64,000 bases of DNA from Agromyces mediolanus (lineage in GTDB: Bacteria > Actinomycetota > Actinomycetes > Actinomycetales > Microbacteriaceae). Both the position numbers and the translations under genes were made by a program. Positions 36,921-45,362 of the stretch are shown here, piece after piece. The stretch is from the NCBI RefSeq assembly GCF_014648575.1, contig NZ_BMRJ01000005.1, positions 22,457 to 86,456 of the forward strand. The letters are read 5' to 3'. Under the pieces are notes generated by a model that saw nothing but the letters and a program-made list of their open reading frames with translations, was not told the DNA's origin and did no database searches. Numbering within the stretch: the first letter of the stretch is position 1; every line of letters starts with the position of its first letter.

Positions 36921-37442
36921 TCAGCCCACCTGGTGCAACCAGACGACCGGAGCGAAGTCGCTCGCATGGCGGAACGGCTCGAGCTCGTCGTCCCACGCCT
37001 GACCGAGTGCGAGGCGCAGCTCGCGGTGCAGTTCGACCGGGTCGTGCCCGGCCAGCTCGAGCGCGTACCGGACGCGGTCCTCGGGGACCACGGCGTTGCC
37101 GGCGCTGTCGGTCTGCGCGAAGTGGATGCCGAGGTCCGGCGTGTGCATCCAGCGCGCGCCGTCGCTGCCGGCACCGGGGTCCTCGCTCACCTCGAACCGC
37201 ACATGGTCCCAGCCGCGCAGCGCCGAGGCGAGCCGCGCGCCGTCGCCCTGCGCGCCCTCCCAGTAGTACTCCGCGCGCATGCTGCCGCGCAGCACCGGCT
37301 GCTCCTGCCAGTCGAAGTTCACGGGCACGCCGAGCGTGCGTCCTACCGCCCACTCGACGTGGGGGCAGATCGCTCGTGGCGAGGAGTGCACGAACAGCAC
37401 TCCTCGCGCGGCGCGCGTGGCCCGCGTGAGCTGCTCCGCCAT
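36921..37442 (-). CDS. DUF3145 family protein
   Basis: A 173-residue soluble protein found across actinobacteria. The start MAEQLTRATRAARGVLFVHS and SPRAICPHVEWAVG are typical of DUF3145, and the C-terminus FRHASDFAPVVWLHQVG completes the family. No function is known. ATG 37442 follows CGGAGTAGAG; the open frame up to 37562 adds Arg-rich sequence with no support. It ends facing fabF. Confidence 0.88.
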   Translation of the reverse strand: MAEQLTRATRAARGVLFVHSSPRAICPHVEWAVGRTLGVPVNFDWQEQPVLRGSMRAEYYWEGAQGDGARLASALRGWDHVRFEVSEDPGAGSDGARWMHTPDLGIHFAQTDSAGNAVVPEDRVRYALELAGHDPVELHRELRLALGQAWDDELEPFRHASDFAPVVWLHQVG

Positions 37443-37662
37443 CTCTACTCCGTTCTCTGAGGTGCGTCTTCCCCTACGACCTCGGAACGAACGGGCGGAT
37501 CTTCGATTGCCGACGGCACTGCCGTCACCCGCGATTATGCCTCGCATCAGGCGGAATGACAAGAATTCCCGGCGCGTCGCGGCCGGAGACGGCGTGGCGG
37601 ACCCCTCCCCGGGAACACTATGCTCGGTGAGGAGTTCTTCAGCTCAGGATCGGAGGCGCACG

Positions 37663-38280
37663 GTGGCCGTTCGCGAAGCACTGCTCGCACTGCTCGGCAT
37701 GGGCCCGGCCTACGGCTTCGCCCTGCACGGCGGCCTCGCCGAACGCACGGGCGGCCGGCGTGCGATCAACGTCGGCCAGAGCTACGCCACGCTCGAGCGC
37801 GCCTCGAAGGCGGGGCTGATCACCTCGGCCGGCGCGACCGACGACGGCTTGCCGCTGCACCGGCTCACCGCGAGCGGCGAGACGGTGGTCGCGGGATGGC
37901 TCTCCGGTACGGATGCCTCGGGCGCCGACCCGTGGGACGAGAGCCTCGACCGCGTGCTCATCGCCGCGTCGCTGCCCGAGGTGCCGCTCTCCCCCGTGCT
38001 CGCGGCCGAACGCGAACGCTGGCTCGCGCGGCTCGCCGCCGCGAGCGAGGTGGCCGCCAACGCCGCCTCGGCCGGCGAACAGCCTGAGGCGGATGCCTCG
38101 GCCGGCGCCCGTCTGGGCCGGCTGGCCGCCGCTGCCGATGCGGCGCGCGCTCGGGCCGCCCTGGCGTGGCTCGACGAGGTCGACGCCGCGGAGGACGCCG
38201 CAGCGCTCGCGTTCGCCCCCTCGGACGTGCGCCCGAAGCGCGGTCGACGCCGTTCGGCTCAGCCCTCGGCCAGCGCGTAG
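37663..38280 (+). CDS. PadR family transcriptional regulator
   Basis: A 205-residue winged-helix regulator. The PadR domain is AVREALLALLGMGPAYGFAL then RRAINVGQSYATLERASKAG, with the recognition and wing region following to about residue 75. The C-terminal half is Ala/Glu-rich and helical, as in dimerising PadR proteins. GTG 37663 is preceded by CGGAGG at 6-7 bases. Its last 22 bases overlap the end of the convergent polymerase gene. The effector and targets are unknown. Confidence 0.82.
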   Translation: MAVREALLALLGMGPAYGFALHGGLAERTGGRRAINVGQSYATLERASKAGLITSAGATDDGLPLHRLTASGETVVAGWLSGTDASGADPWDESLDRVLIAASLPEVPLSPVLAAERERWLARLAAASEVAANAASAGEQPEADASAGARLGRLAAAADAARARAALAWLDEVDAAEDAAALAFAPSDVRPKRGRRRSAQPSASA

Positions 38281-39998
38281 CTGTCGACGACGGCGAGGTC
38301 GAGCGGGAAGTCGAGGGGGAAGTCGCCGAAGAGCAGGCGACCCGCCTCGGCCGCGCACTCGGCGACCGCCGCCGCGACCTCCTCGGCACGCTCGGCCGGC
38401 GTGTGCACGATGATCTCGTCGTGCAGGTAGTAGACGAGATGCGGCGTCGCCTCGAACACCGGGCCGGACGCCGCCGCTCGGTTCGCGGACGGCTCCATCG
38501 CGGCGAGGCGAGAGCGGAGCGCCGCCATCCAGCACAGGGACCACTCCGCGGCGCTGCCCTGGACGACGAAGTTGCGGGTGAAGCGGCCCCAGTCGCGCGC
38601 GGAGCTGCGGGCGCGGCGCTCGTCGGCCGGGCTGGCCTCCGGCTCGCTCGCACGCTGCTGCACCTCCCGCCAGCTCGCGGGCGGCAGCGGGGAGGAGCGG
38701 CCGAGGTTCGTCGTGACGCTGCCGCCGCGCTCGCCCTGGGCCGCGGCCCGGTCGACGAGCGCCATCGCCCGCGGGAAGGCCCGCGCGAGTCGTGGCACGA
38801 GCCTTCCGCTGTCGCCCGTCGTCGCGCCGTACATGGCGCCGAGCACGGCGATCTTCGCCTGGTCGCGCTCCTCGACCACGCCGGCCTCGACGATGCCGCG
38901 GTACACGTCGCGACCGCGGGCCGCGTCGGCCATCGCCTCGTCGCGGGCGAGCGCGGCGAGCACGCGCGGTTCGAGCTGCGCGGCATCGGCCACCACGAGC
39001 CGCCAGCCGGGATCGGCGACCACCGCGCTGCGGACGAGCTTCGGCAGCTGCAGCGCGCCACCGCCGGAGGTCGCCCAACGCCCGGTCGCAGTGCCACCCG
39101 GGACGTAGTCGGGGCGGAACCGGCCGTCGACGATCCACTCGTCGAGCCACGCCCAACCGTTCGCGCTCGCGAGCCTGGCGAGCTTCTTGTAGGCGATCAG
39201 CGGCTCGATGGCGGGGTGCTCGTGCTCGCGCAACTCCCAGCGGCTGGTGGACTCGACGGGGATGCCCGCCGCGCGGAGCGCGCGGAGCACCTCGAGCTGC
39301 GAATCGAGGTTCAGCCCCGGCGCCTCGAGCTCACGACGCACGGCGGCCGCGAACCGCTCCATGTGCTCGGGCTTGGCCCCCGGGCGCGGCCTCGGCCCGA
39401 GCGTGGTCTCGAGCACTCGTTCATGCACCTCGCGGCTCCACGGCAGACCTGCGGCGTGCAGTTCGGCCCCGATCAGCGCCCCAGCGGACTCGGCCGCGAG
39501 CAGCAGACGCATGGCCCGCGGCCGCGCACTGTCGGCCGTGAGCGCCCGTTGGCGGGCGTCTTCGGCGAGCACCTCGTCGAGGCTCGGCCCGGGAGCGCCG
39601 GCTCCGCCCTGGTCGCCATCGAAGTCGTCGAAGTCGAACAGTGCGGTGCCGAGCGCGGCGGGCGCCGGCGCGAGCTGCCCGGCGCGGAGCCGGGCGATCC
39701 ATGCGGGCGCCGCGGCGGCTCCGTGCTCGCGCACCGTCGCCGTGTCGGTGGAGTGGTCGAGGATCGCCGCGGCGAGCAGCAGGTCGTCGCATCGCTCGAT
39801 GCGCACCCCCGCGGCGAGCAGCTTCGGGTACCACTGCCGGGTGTCGCTCCAGACCCAGCGCGGGGACTCGTCGCGCTCGAAGGCGGCGACCGTCGCCGGG
39901 AGCTCGCCTGCGGGAACCGCTGCGAGCGGCTGCCCGGGCGCGTCGGGGTCGACGAGGGCGATCAGGCCGTCGTCGCGGGGGCCGATCGCGATGCGCAC
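38259..39998 (-). CDS. PolA-like DNA polymerase (exonuclease-degenerate)
   Basis: A 579-residue family A polymerase without a 5' nuclease domain; a full Pol I is about 880 residues. Polymerase motif A reads DAAQLEPRVLAALARDE, motif B RDQAKIAVLGAMYGAT, and motif C YYLHDEIIVHTP, so the catalytic Asp, Lys/Tyr and Asp-Glu are kept. The N-terminal 200 residues resemble a 3'-5' exonuclease fold but lack an evident DxE active-site pair, so proofreading is doubtful. Homologues are common in Micrococcales, and their role is not established. GTG 39998 lies 6 bases after CACACT, the basis for the start. It overlaps the PadR gene end. Confidence 0.85.
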   Translation of the reverse strand: MRIAIGPRDDGLIALVDPDAPGQPLAAVPAGELPATVAAFERDESPRWVWSDTRQWYPKLLAAGVRIERCDDLLLAAAILDHSTDTATVREHGAAAAPAWIARLRAGQLAPAPAALGTALFDFDDFDGDQGGAGAPGPSLDEVLAEDARQRALTADSARPRAMRLLLAAESAGALIGAELHAAGLPWSREVHERVLETTLGPRPRPGAKPEHMERFAAAVRRELEAPGLNLDSQLEVLRALRAAGIPVESTSRWELREHEHPAIEPLIAYKKLARLASANGWAWLDEWIVDGRFRPDYVPGGTATGRWATSGGGALQLPKLVRSAVVADPGWRLVVADAAQLEPRVLAALARDEAMADAARGRDVYRGIVEAGVVEERDQAKIAVLGAMYGATTGDSGRLVPRLARAFPRAMALVDRAAAQGERGGSVTTNLGRSSPLPPASWREVQQRASEPEASPADERRARSSARDWGRFTRNFVVQGSAAEWSLCWMAALRSRLAAMEPSANRAAASGPVFEATPHLVYYLHDEIIVHTPAERAEEVAAAVAECAAEAGRLLFGDFPLDFPLDLAVVDSYALAEG

Positions 39999-40098
39999 GT
40001 TCCCAGTGTGGCCCACGCCGGCGACATCGCCGGCGCGCGTGTCGGTGGTGCCCCCGAGCATGGCGGCATGAGGACGAGTGCGAACCCGGAGGCCCGGC

Positions 40099-40866
40099 AT
40101 GGCTGAGGTGAGCTTCCGCTGCGGGCACGGCGGCGACCCGGAGCGGGGCGCCGTCCGCCTCTCCCGCGTCTGCCCGCTGTGCATGCTCATCGCCGAGACC
40201 CAGCGCTCGCGCGGCGAACTGCTGCGCCGCGCGACTCCGCCCGAGCGCGGGCGGCTCGCCCGCGAGACCCGCATCGGCGCCGAGTACGAGTGGCGCTGCG
40301 AACGCGGGCACGACCGCTACCGGGCGAGCGTGCGCGAGCAGCTCACCGGCACCGCGTGCGCGAAGTGCCGTACGAGCGCGGGCGCCCCGGCCGCACGGCG
40401 CGAGGCCGGCGTCGCCTTCATGAACCCCGGCCTGCGCACCCGCACCTCGATGACCGAGCAGCGGCTCAAGGGGCTCCTCGGCGAACGCATCCGGCTGCAC
40501 CACCGCGTGAACGCGGTCCGGGTCGCGCGCACCTTCTTCGGGCGCAACGAGGTCTGGCCCGACATCCTCGTCCCGCAGCTGCGCATCGCGATCGAGTACG
40601 ACGACCCCGGACGCTCGCGGCGGGCCCATCTGGGGCTGAAGGAGGCGTCCGACCGGGAGAAGGACGAAGCGCTCGCCGAGGTCGGCTGGGACGTCATCCG
40701 CGTCCGTGGCGGCGGGCTCGAGCCGCTCGGCCCGAACGACGTCGTCTGCCGCACGGTCGACGGCCGCGTCGCCGACGAGATCGTCGAGCGCATGGTGCGG
40801 CTCCGCGGCGCCGACGCGGTCGAGGCGCTCGCCGTCGTCACGCCGGTCGGAGGCGCGCCGGCCTGA
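40099..40866 (+). CDS. Zinc-ribbon protein with Vsr-like nuclease-type domain
   Basis: A 255-residue protein. Two cysteine-rich units lie at the N-terminus: C8/H10 with C25/C28, then C67-H71 with C87/C90. The second (EYEWRCERGHDRYRASV then CAKC) resembles the DUF4379 treble-clef ribbon. The C-terminal half resembles Vsr/DUF559-type PD-(D/E)XK folds: Glu120 in TEQRL, Asp155 in WPDILV, Glu167 in IAIEYDD, then VGWDVIRVRGG. A DNA- or RNA-cleaving function is possible but unproven. GGAGG lies upstream of ATG 40099. It stands alone beside the PolA-like gene and is divergent from it. Confidence 0.65.
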   Translation: MAEVSFRCGHGGDPERGAVRLSRVCPLCMLIAETQRSRGELLRRATPPERGRLARETRIGAEYEWRCERGHDRYRASVREQLTGTACAKCRTSAGAPAARREAGVAFMNPGLRTRTSMTEQRLKGLLGERIRLHHRVNAVRVARTFFGRNEVWPDILVPQLRIAIEYDDPGRSRRAHLGLKEASDREKDEALAEVGWDVIRVRGGGLEPLGPNDVVCRTVDGRVADEIVERMVRLRGADAVEALAVVTPVGGAPA

Positions 40867-40928
40867 GCCGCGCCGAGCTGAGGCGACGGGTCCGGCGAAC
40901 GAGCTCGCGGCGGGCGAGCTGCCGCGCG

Positions 40929-41246
40929 TCAGTCGTGGTCGGCGGCCCGGTCGGGGAACCGCCAGCGCCGGGGCCGGTCCGCGATCCGCTCTCCGGCGAG
41001 GCGACGGTCGAGGTACTTCATCACGAGCCCGGCCCCGATGAGCGCCGCGCCGAGCGGTGCGAGCAGCGCTCGGGCGAGCGCCATGACGATCTCGTAGACG
41101 CCGATGACGAGCGACCACTCCTCGGTGTTGACGGCCCACCAGGGACCGCTCACCAGGAACGGTGCGGTCGCGATCAGGATCCCGCCGAGGAGGGCGATCC
41201 CGATCCCCCAGGAGATCACCGTCTTCGGCATCGATTCGACCGTCAC
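40929..41246 (-). CDS. Small membrane protein
   Basis: A 105-residue protein with two or three hydrophobic helices (about 10-33, 45-58 and 60-76) and a basic, Arg-rich C-terminal tail. I do not recognise a family. The GTG start lies 6 bases after TAGGGT (41253-41258, minus strand), consistent with a leaderless message. It is divergent from the NfeD-like gene. Confidence 0.7.
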   Translation of the reverse strand: MTVESMPKTVISWGIGIALLGGILIATAPFLVSGPWWAVNTEEWSLVIGVYEIVMALARALLAPLGAALIGAGLVMKYLDRRLAGERIADRPRRWRFPDRAADHD

Positions 41247-41306
41247 GCCTCGACCCTATCCGGACCGGCCCGTCCGATCAGCGATGCGGGGCCGGAGCTC
41301 TGCCGA

Positions 41307-41312
41307 TAGGGT
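41307..41312 (+). promoter_or_regulatory. -10 box of nfeD-flotillin operon
   Basis: TAGGGT, with a leader of about 37 bases that carries AGAGAGG before the GTG at 41355. Confidence 0.5.
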
Positions 41313-41354
41313 GAACGCACTCCCACTTCCACCCGACCAGAGAGGCCCGGCGAC

Positions 41355-41825
41355 GTGCTCCTCCCCTTCCTCATCGTCGGAGGCGTCGGCCTCGCCCTCC
41401 TCCTCGTCTCACTGATCCTCGGCGACATCCTCGATCACTTCGAGATCGGCGACGGCGCGATCTCCGGCACGGCGCTCGCCGTCGGCCTCGTCGTGTTCGG
41501 CGCCGCGGGCACACTCACCGCCTCGCTCGGCCTCGAACTCGTCTGGGCCTACGTGCTCGCGGCCGCGCTCGCCGTCGTCGCCTACGTGCTGAGCGTGCTC
41601 GTGGTGCGCAATCTCACCCGCAGCTCCGACGGCGCCCCCGTCTCCGCCGTGGGCCTCGGCGGCGTCGCCCGCTCCGACATCTCCCCCGCCGGCGGCGAGG
41701 TCAGCCTCGACGGCCCCGGCGAGCTCGAGCGCCGCATGGCGTACTCCGCCGAGCCCATCGCCGAGGGCTCGCGCGTGCGCGTCGTCGAGCAGGCCGGCAG
41801 CCGGGTGAAGGTCGTCGCCGACTAG
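41355..41825 (+). CDS. NfeD-like membrane protein
   Basis: A 156-residue protein with three hydrophobic helices in the first 95 residues and a C-terminal OB-like domain (SPAGGEVSLDGPGELERR ... GSRVRVVEQAGSRVKVV) typical of short NfeD proteins. NfeD proteins partner with flotillins or stomatins in membrane microdomains, and the next gene is a flotillin, which strongly supports the call. The GTG start is preceded by AGAGAGG. Confidence 0.85.
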   Translation: MLLPFLIVGGVGLALLLVSLILGDILDHFEIGDGAISGTALAVGLVVFGAAGTLTASLGLELVWAYVLAAALAVVAYVLSVLVVRNLTRSSDGAPVSAVGLGGVARSDISPAGGEVSLDGPGELERRMAYSAEPIAEGSRVRVVEQAGSRVKVVAD

Positions 41826-41911
41826 CCCCCGCGTGCCCGCACGGCACACCAGAGACTCCCCCGGGCGCCCCCGCGCGCCGATCCCCGCCCCGAACCGAGA
41901 AGGAAGCCCCC

Positions 41912-43375
41912 ATGCTCGACCCGACCCTCATCCAGGTGATCGCGATCATCGCGCTCGTCATCGCCCTGCTCGGCCTGCTCGTCTTCATCGCCCGGCGCAT
42001 CCGCCGCGTGCCGCCGAACGAGGCCCTCGTCATCGTCGGCCGCGGCGCCGGCCGCGCCTCCCCGGAGCAGGCCAGCGGCCAGCGCGTCGTCATCGGTGGC
42101 CGCACCTTCGTCTGGCCGATCCTCCAGCAGGGCTTCTCGATCTCGCTCGAGCAGCGCCAGATCGGCATCACGGTCGAGGGCGTCGACAAGAACCGCATCA
42201 AGATCGCGATCAAGGCGTCCATCAACTTCAAGGTCTCCGGCAACGAGGACGGCGTGCGCCGCGCGGCCCAGCGCTTCCTCTCGCAGCAGCAGCTGCTCAC
42301 CGAGATCATCAAGGAATCGCTCGAGGGCTCGCTGCGCTCCATCGTCGGCGACATGACGATCGAGCAGATCATCTCCGACCGCAAGAGCCTCTCCGACCGG
42401 GTCGTCTCCGAGACCAAGGCCGACCTCGTCGAGCAGGGCCTGCAGGTCGATCTGCTGAACATCTCCGACATCTCGACCCCGGGCAGCGACTACCTCGCGA
42501 ACCTCGGCCGCGCCGAGGCCGCCCGCGCCCGCCAGGTCGCCGAGATCAGCGAGGCCGAGGCCGCCCGCGCGAGCGAGTTCGCGCGCATCGAGGCCGCCGA
42601 GCAGATCGCCGAACGCCAGAAGGCCCTGAGCCTGCGCCAGGCGTCGATCAAGGCCGAGACCGACCGCGCGAACGCTGAAGCCGAGGCATCCGGCCTGCTC
42701 GCGAAGGCCGAGCAGGACAAGCTCGTCGCCACCGAGGAGCGCGAGGCGCTCGCCGAGCAGGCGCTCGTGACCCAGGAGCGCCTCGACATCGACGTCCGCA
42801 AGCCCGCCGAGGCCGAGGCGTACGCCGAAGTGCAGCGCGCGAACGCGCAGCGAGACGCGGCGAACGCGGCGACCGAGGCCGACGCCTACAAGCGCACCAA
42901 GATCGCCGAGGCGAACAAGGTCGCCGCGGTGCAGGACGCCGAGGCCGCCGCGACCTCGGTGCGCTTCGCCGGTGAGGCCGAGCGCGACCGTCAGGTGGCC
43001 CTCGCCGCCGGTATCCGCGCCGACGGCGAGGCGAAGGCCGCCGCCATCCAGGCCGAGGGTCTCGCCGAGGCGGCCGCGACCGACGCGAAGGCGCAGGCGC
43101 TCAAGAAGTACGGCGAGGCCGCCCTCGCGCAGGAGATCATCTCGCGGCTGCCCGAGATCGTGCGCGCCGCCGCCGAGCCGATCTCGAACATCGACACCCT
43201 CACGGTCGTCTCCACCGACGGCGCGAGCGCAGTGACGAAGACCGTCGGACAGGTGCTCGGCGAGGGCACCGAGGTCGTGAAGTCGCTCACCGGGCTCGAC
43301 GTCTCGTCGATCCTCGCCGGCCTGGCCGGCGGCGCGGTCGTGAAGCAGGCCGAGGAGCCTGCGGTCGCGAAGTAG
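41912..43375 (+). CDS. Flotillin family protein (SPFH)
   Basis: A 487-residue membrane scaffold protein. One N-terminal helix (about residues 7-27) is followed by the SPFH domain (PNEALVIVGRGAG to LLNISDISTPGSDYLANLG), then about 190 residues of Ala/Glu-rich coiled coil typical of flotillins, and a C-terminal segment ending in KQAEEPAVAK. It is thought to organise lipid microdomains with NfeD, encoded just upstream. A long hairpin terminates the operon. Confidence 0.93.
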   Translation: MLDPTLIQVIAIIALVIALLGLLVFIARRIRRVPPNEALVIVGRGAGRASPEQASGQRVVIGGRTFVWPILQQGFSISLEQRQIGITVEGVDKNRIKIAIKASINFKVSGNEDGVRRAAQRFLSQQQLLTEIIKESLEGSLRSIVGDMTIEQIISDRKSLSDRVVSETKADLVEQGLQVDLLNISDISTPGSDYLANLGRAEAARARQVAEISEAEAARASEFARIEAAEQIAERQKALSLRQASIKAETDRANAEAEASGLLAKAEQDKLVATEEREALAEQALVTQERLDIDVRKPAEAEAYAEVQRANAQRDAANAATEADAYKRTKIAEANKVAAVQDAEAAATSVRFAGEAERDRQVALAAGIRADGEAKAAAIQAEGLAEAAATDAKAQALKKYGEAALAQEIISRLPEIVRAAAEPISNIDTLTVVSTDGASAVTKTVGQVLGEGTEVVKSLTGLDVSSILAGLAGGAVVKQAEEPAVAK

Positions 43376-43393
43376 CGCGACGCACGCGCAGCG

Positions 43394-43425
43394 CGGGCCC
43401 CGGTGACGATCGTCGCCGGGGCCCG
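43394..43425 (+). terminator. Terminator after flotillin gene
   Basis: CGGGCCCCGG and CCGGGGCCCG form a perfect 10-bp outer stem; the enclosed GACGATCGTC is itself self-complementary. It starts 19 bases after the stop. Confidence 0.7.
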
Positions 43426-43458
43426 TTCGCGTCGGCGTGCCGCCGTCCGCGCTCCCAG

Positions 43459-43809
43459 CTACGCCCAGCCGAGTTCGCCGAGCCGCGCGTCGTCGAGGCC
43501 GAAGTAGTGGCCGATCTCGTGCACGAGGGTGATGCGCACCCGCTCCCGCAGGGCGTCGAGGTCGGCGCTGTGCTCCTGCATGGTGTTGCGGAACAGGGTG
43601 ATCCGGTCGGGCAGCTCGCCGAAGCCGTAGGCGCCGCGGGTCTTCAACGGCCGGCCGCTGTAGAGCCCGTAGAGCCGCGGCCGCTCCCCCGGCGGCTGGT
43701 CCGCGACGAGGATGGCGACGTTCTCGAGCCCCCGCACCATGTCCTCGGGCAGCGAGTCGTAGACCTCGCCGACCATCCGCTCGATGTCGTCCTCGGAGAT
43801 CTCGACCAT
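43459..43809 (-). CDS. Minimal zincin-like metallopeptidase
   Basis: A 116-residue protein with the zinc motif HEIGHYFGLDD near the C-terminus (HExxHxxGxxD), matching the actinobacterial single-domain metallopeptidase family. Substrates are unknown. The start MVEISEDDIERMVGEVYDSL is typical. ATG 43809 lies 6 bases after CAGAAT (43816-43821, minus strand), so the mRNA is probably leaderless. There is no signal peptide, so it is cytosolic. Confidence 0.87.
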   Translation of the reverse strand: MVEISEDDIERMVGEVYDSLPEDMVRGLENVAILVADQPPGERPRLYGLYSGRPLKTRGAYGFGELPDRITLFRNTMQEHSADLDALRERVRITLVHEIGHYFGLDDARLGELGWA

Positions 43810-43869
43810 GGCTCGATTCTGCCTCGGAGCGGAGCATGAGGCGAGCCCGCGGCGGACGCGCGGACGGGG

Positions 43870-43943
43870 TAGGGCGGACGGGACTTGAACCCGTGACCGA
43901 TGGATTATGAGTCCACTGCTCTGACCAGCTGAGCTACCGCCCC
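43870..43943 (-). tRNA. tRNA with CAU anticodon (elongator Met or Ile2)
   Basis: The acceptor GGGGCGG pairs with CCGCCCT (one G-U at the top). The D-arm is GCTC/GAGC, the anticodon loop CTCATAA carries CAT, and the T-arm ACGGG/CCCGT encloses TTCAAGT. The initiator tRNA is ruled out because the three G-C pairs of its anticodon stem are absent. Elongator Met versus lysidine-modified Ile2 cannot be told apart safely by eye. CCA is not fully encoded. Confidence 0.9.
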
Positions 43944-43952
43944 CTGCGCCGG

Positions 43953-45203
43953 TCAGTCCTCGCGGGCCGCCGACGCCGGATCGGTGGCCGGGTCGGCCAC
44001 CGCCTCACCACGATACAGACTCTCGAACGTCGCGAGCGTGCGCTGGATGTCGTGCGCCTCGATGAGCCGCATGGAGCCCTCCTTGAGGCGGCGCAGCTCG
44101 GCCGGGTCGGCCTCGAGGACGGTGCGCAGCTTCGCCGCGAGGTCTTCGGGGTTCGACGGCTCGAAGAGGTAGCCGTTCTCGCCGTCGTGCACGAGGTGCG
44201 GCAGCGCCATCGCGTTCGCCGCGACGACGGGCAGCGCGGAGGCCATGGCCTCCATCGTGACGATGGACTGCAGCTCGGCGATCGACGGCATCGCGAGCAC
44301 GGTCGCCCGGTGGTACGCGTCGCGGAGCTCCTCGTCGGTGACGCGCCCGGTGAAGGTGACGCGATCGGCGATGCCGAGCTCGTCGGCGAGGTGCTGCAGC
44401 GCCTTCAGCTGGTCGCCGCCGCCGACGATCTCGATCTTCGCGTCGAGTTCGGCGGGCAGCAGCAGCGCGGCGCGCAGCAGCACGTCGATCTGCTTCTCGC
44501 CCGTCACCCGGCCGACGAAGAGAATGCGGTTCTCGGTGCGCGGCTCCCAGTTCGGGGAGTACTTGTGCGCGTCGATGCCGCAGGAGATCGCGTGCACGCC
44601 GCGGAGGCCGGTGTAGCGCTCGAGGAACTCGGCGGCGCGACGGGTCGGCGTCGTCACGGACTCGGCGCGACCGAAGGTGCGCTTCGCCGCCTTCCAGGCG
44701 AGGCCGACGGCCCACTCCTGCCACGCCTTCGGGATGAGCGTGAACTCGAGCATGTTCTCGGGCATGAAGTGATTCGTGCCGATGATGCGGATGCCGCGCT
44801 TCTCGGCCTCGATGGAGAGGCCCCGGCCGACGACGATGTGCGACTGGAAGTGCACGACGTCGGGCTGCACCTCGTCGAGGATGCGAGCGGAGTTGCGCTT
44901 GATGCGCCACGGCAGCGCGAAGCGCAGCCAGTCGTGCGGGTACCAGCGCCAGCTGTAGAGGCGATGGGCCACCATCTCCTGCCCCTCGTGCACCTCGTTC
45001 CACGTGCCGTGCTTGCGGCTCGCGGCCGGCGCGACGATGTGGACCTCGTGCCCGCGCTCGACGAGCCCGGCGGCCAGGCGCTCCGCGAAGCGGGCGGCGC
45101 CGTTCACATCGGGGGCGAAGGTGTCGGCCCCGATCAGGATGCGGAGCGGTCGCTTCGAGGCGGTGCCGAGCTCGGCGGGCGCCGGATCGGAAGAATCTGA
45201 CAC
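43953..45203 (-). CDS. GT4 family glycosyltransferase (glycolipid mannosyltransferase-like)
   Basis: A 416-residue GT-B enzyme. The N-terminal domain has ILIGADTFAPDVNGAARFAE, and the C-terminal nucleotide-sugar site has RILFVGRVTGEKQIDVLL and SIAELQSIVTMEAMASALPV. It resembles the corynebacterial/Micrococcus enzymes that mannosylate diacylglycerol glycolipids, so a lipid-mannose role at the inner membrane face is likely but inferred. GTG 45203 follows GAGGAA; TAGACT at 45289-45294 (minus strand) is the likely -10, giving an 80-base leader. Confidence 0.85.
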   Translation of the reverse strand: MSDSSDPAPAELGTASKRPLRILIGADTFAPDVNGAARFAERLAAGLVERGHEVHIVAPAASRKHGTWNEVHEGQEMVAHRLYSWRWYPHDWLRFALPWRIKRNSARILDEVQPDVVHFQSHIVVGRGLSIEAEKRGIRIIGTNHFMPENMLEFTLIPKAWQEWAVGLAWKAAKRTFGRAESVTTPTRRAAEFLERYTGLRGVHAISCGIDAHKYSPNWEPRTENRILFVGRVTGEKQIDVLLRAALLLPAELDAKIEIVGGGDQLKALQHLADELGIADRVTFTGRVTDEELRDAYHRATVLAMPSIAELQSIVTMEAMASALPVVAANAMALPHLVHDGENGYLFEPSNPEDLAAKLRTVLEADPAELRRLKEGSMRLIEAHDIQRTLATFESLYRGEAVADPATDPASAARED

Positions 45204-45288
45204 GTGGGAGGTTCCTCACAGTTCGAGCGTCGGGAACGGTTCGTCCCCCAGGTGGGCGCGCGAGGTCGGCGCGGCTGCAACCGACCTT

Positions 45289-45294
45289 AGTCTA
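45289..45294 (-). promoter_or_regulatory. -10 box of glycosyltransferase gene
   Basis: TAGACT on the minus strand; predicted start near 45282. Confidence 0.5.
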
Positions 45295-45300
45295 CGCAGG

Positions 45301-45345
45301 GCGCGGCGAACGGCTCGCCGCGCGCATGTCATCCCTCGGGATGAC
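45301..45345 (-). terminator. Paired hairpins after the DMT transporter gene
   Basis: Two perfect stems lie 3' of the stop: GCGCGGCGA/TCGCCGCGC with a 5-base loop (45301-45323) and GTCATCCC/GGGATGAC with a 2-base gap (45328-45345). The second could instead be an operator for the glycosyltransferase promoter. Confidence 0.55.
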
Positions 45346-45362
45346 GGGCCGTCGCGCGTGGC

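Noticed and set aside
43870-43943. Initiator tRNA-Met
   Set aside because: The anticodon stem lacks the three consecutive G-C pairs of initiators and the first acceptor pair is not the initiator-type mismatch.
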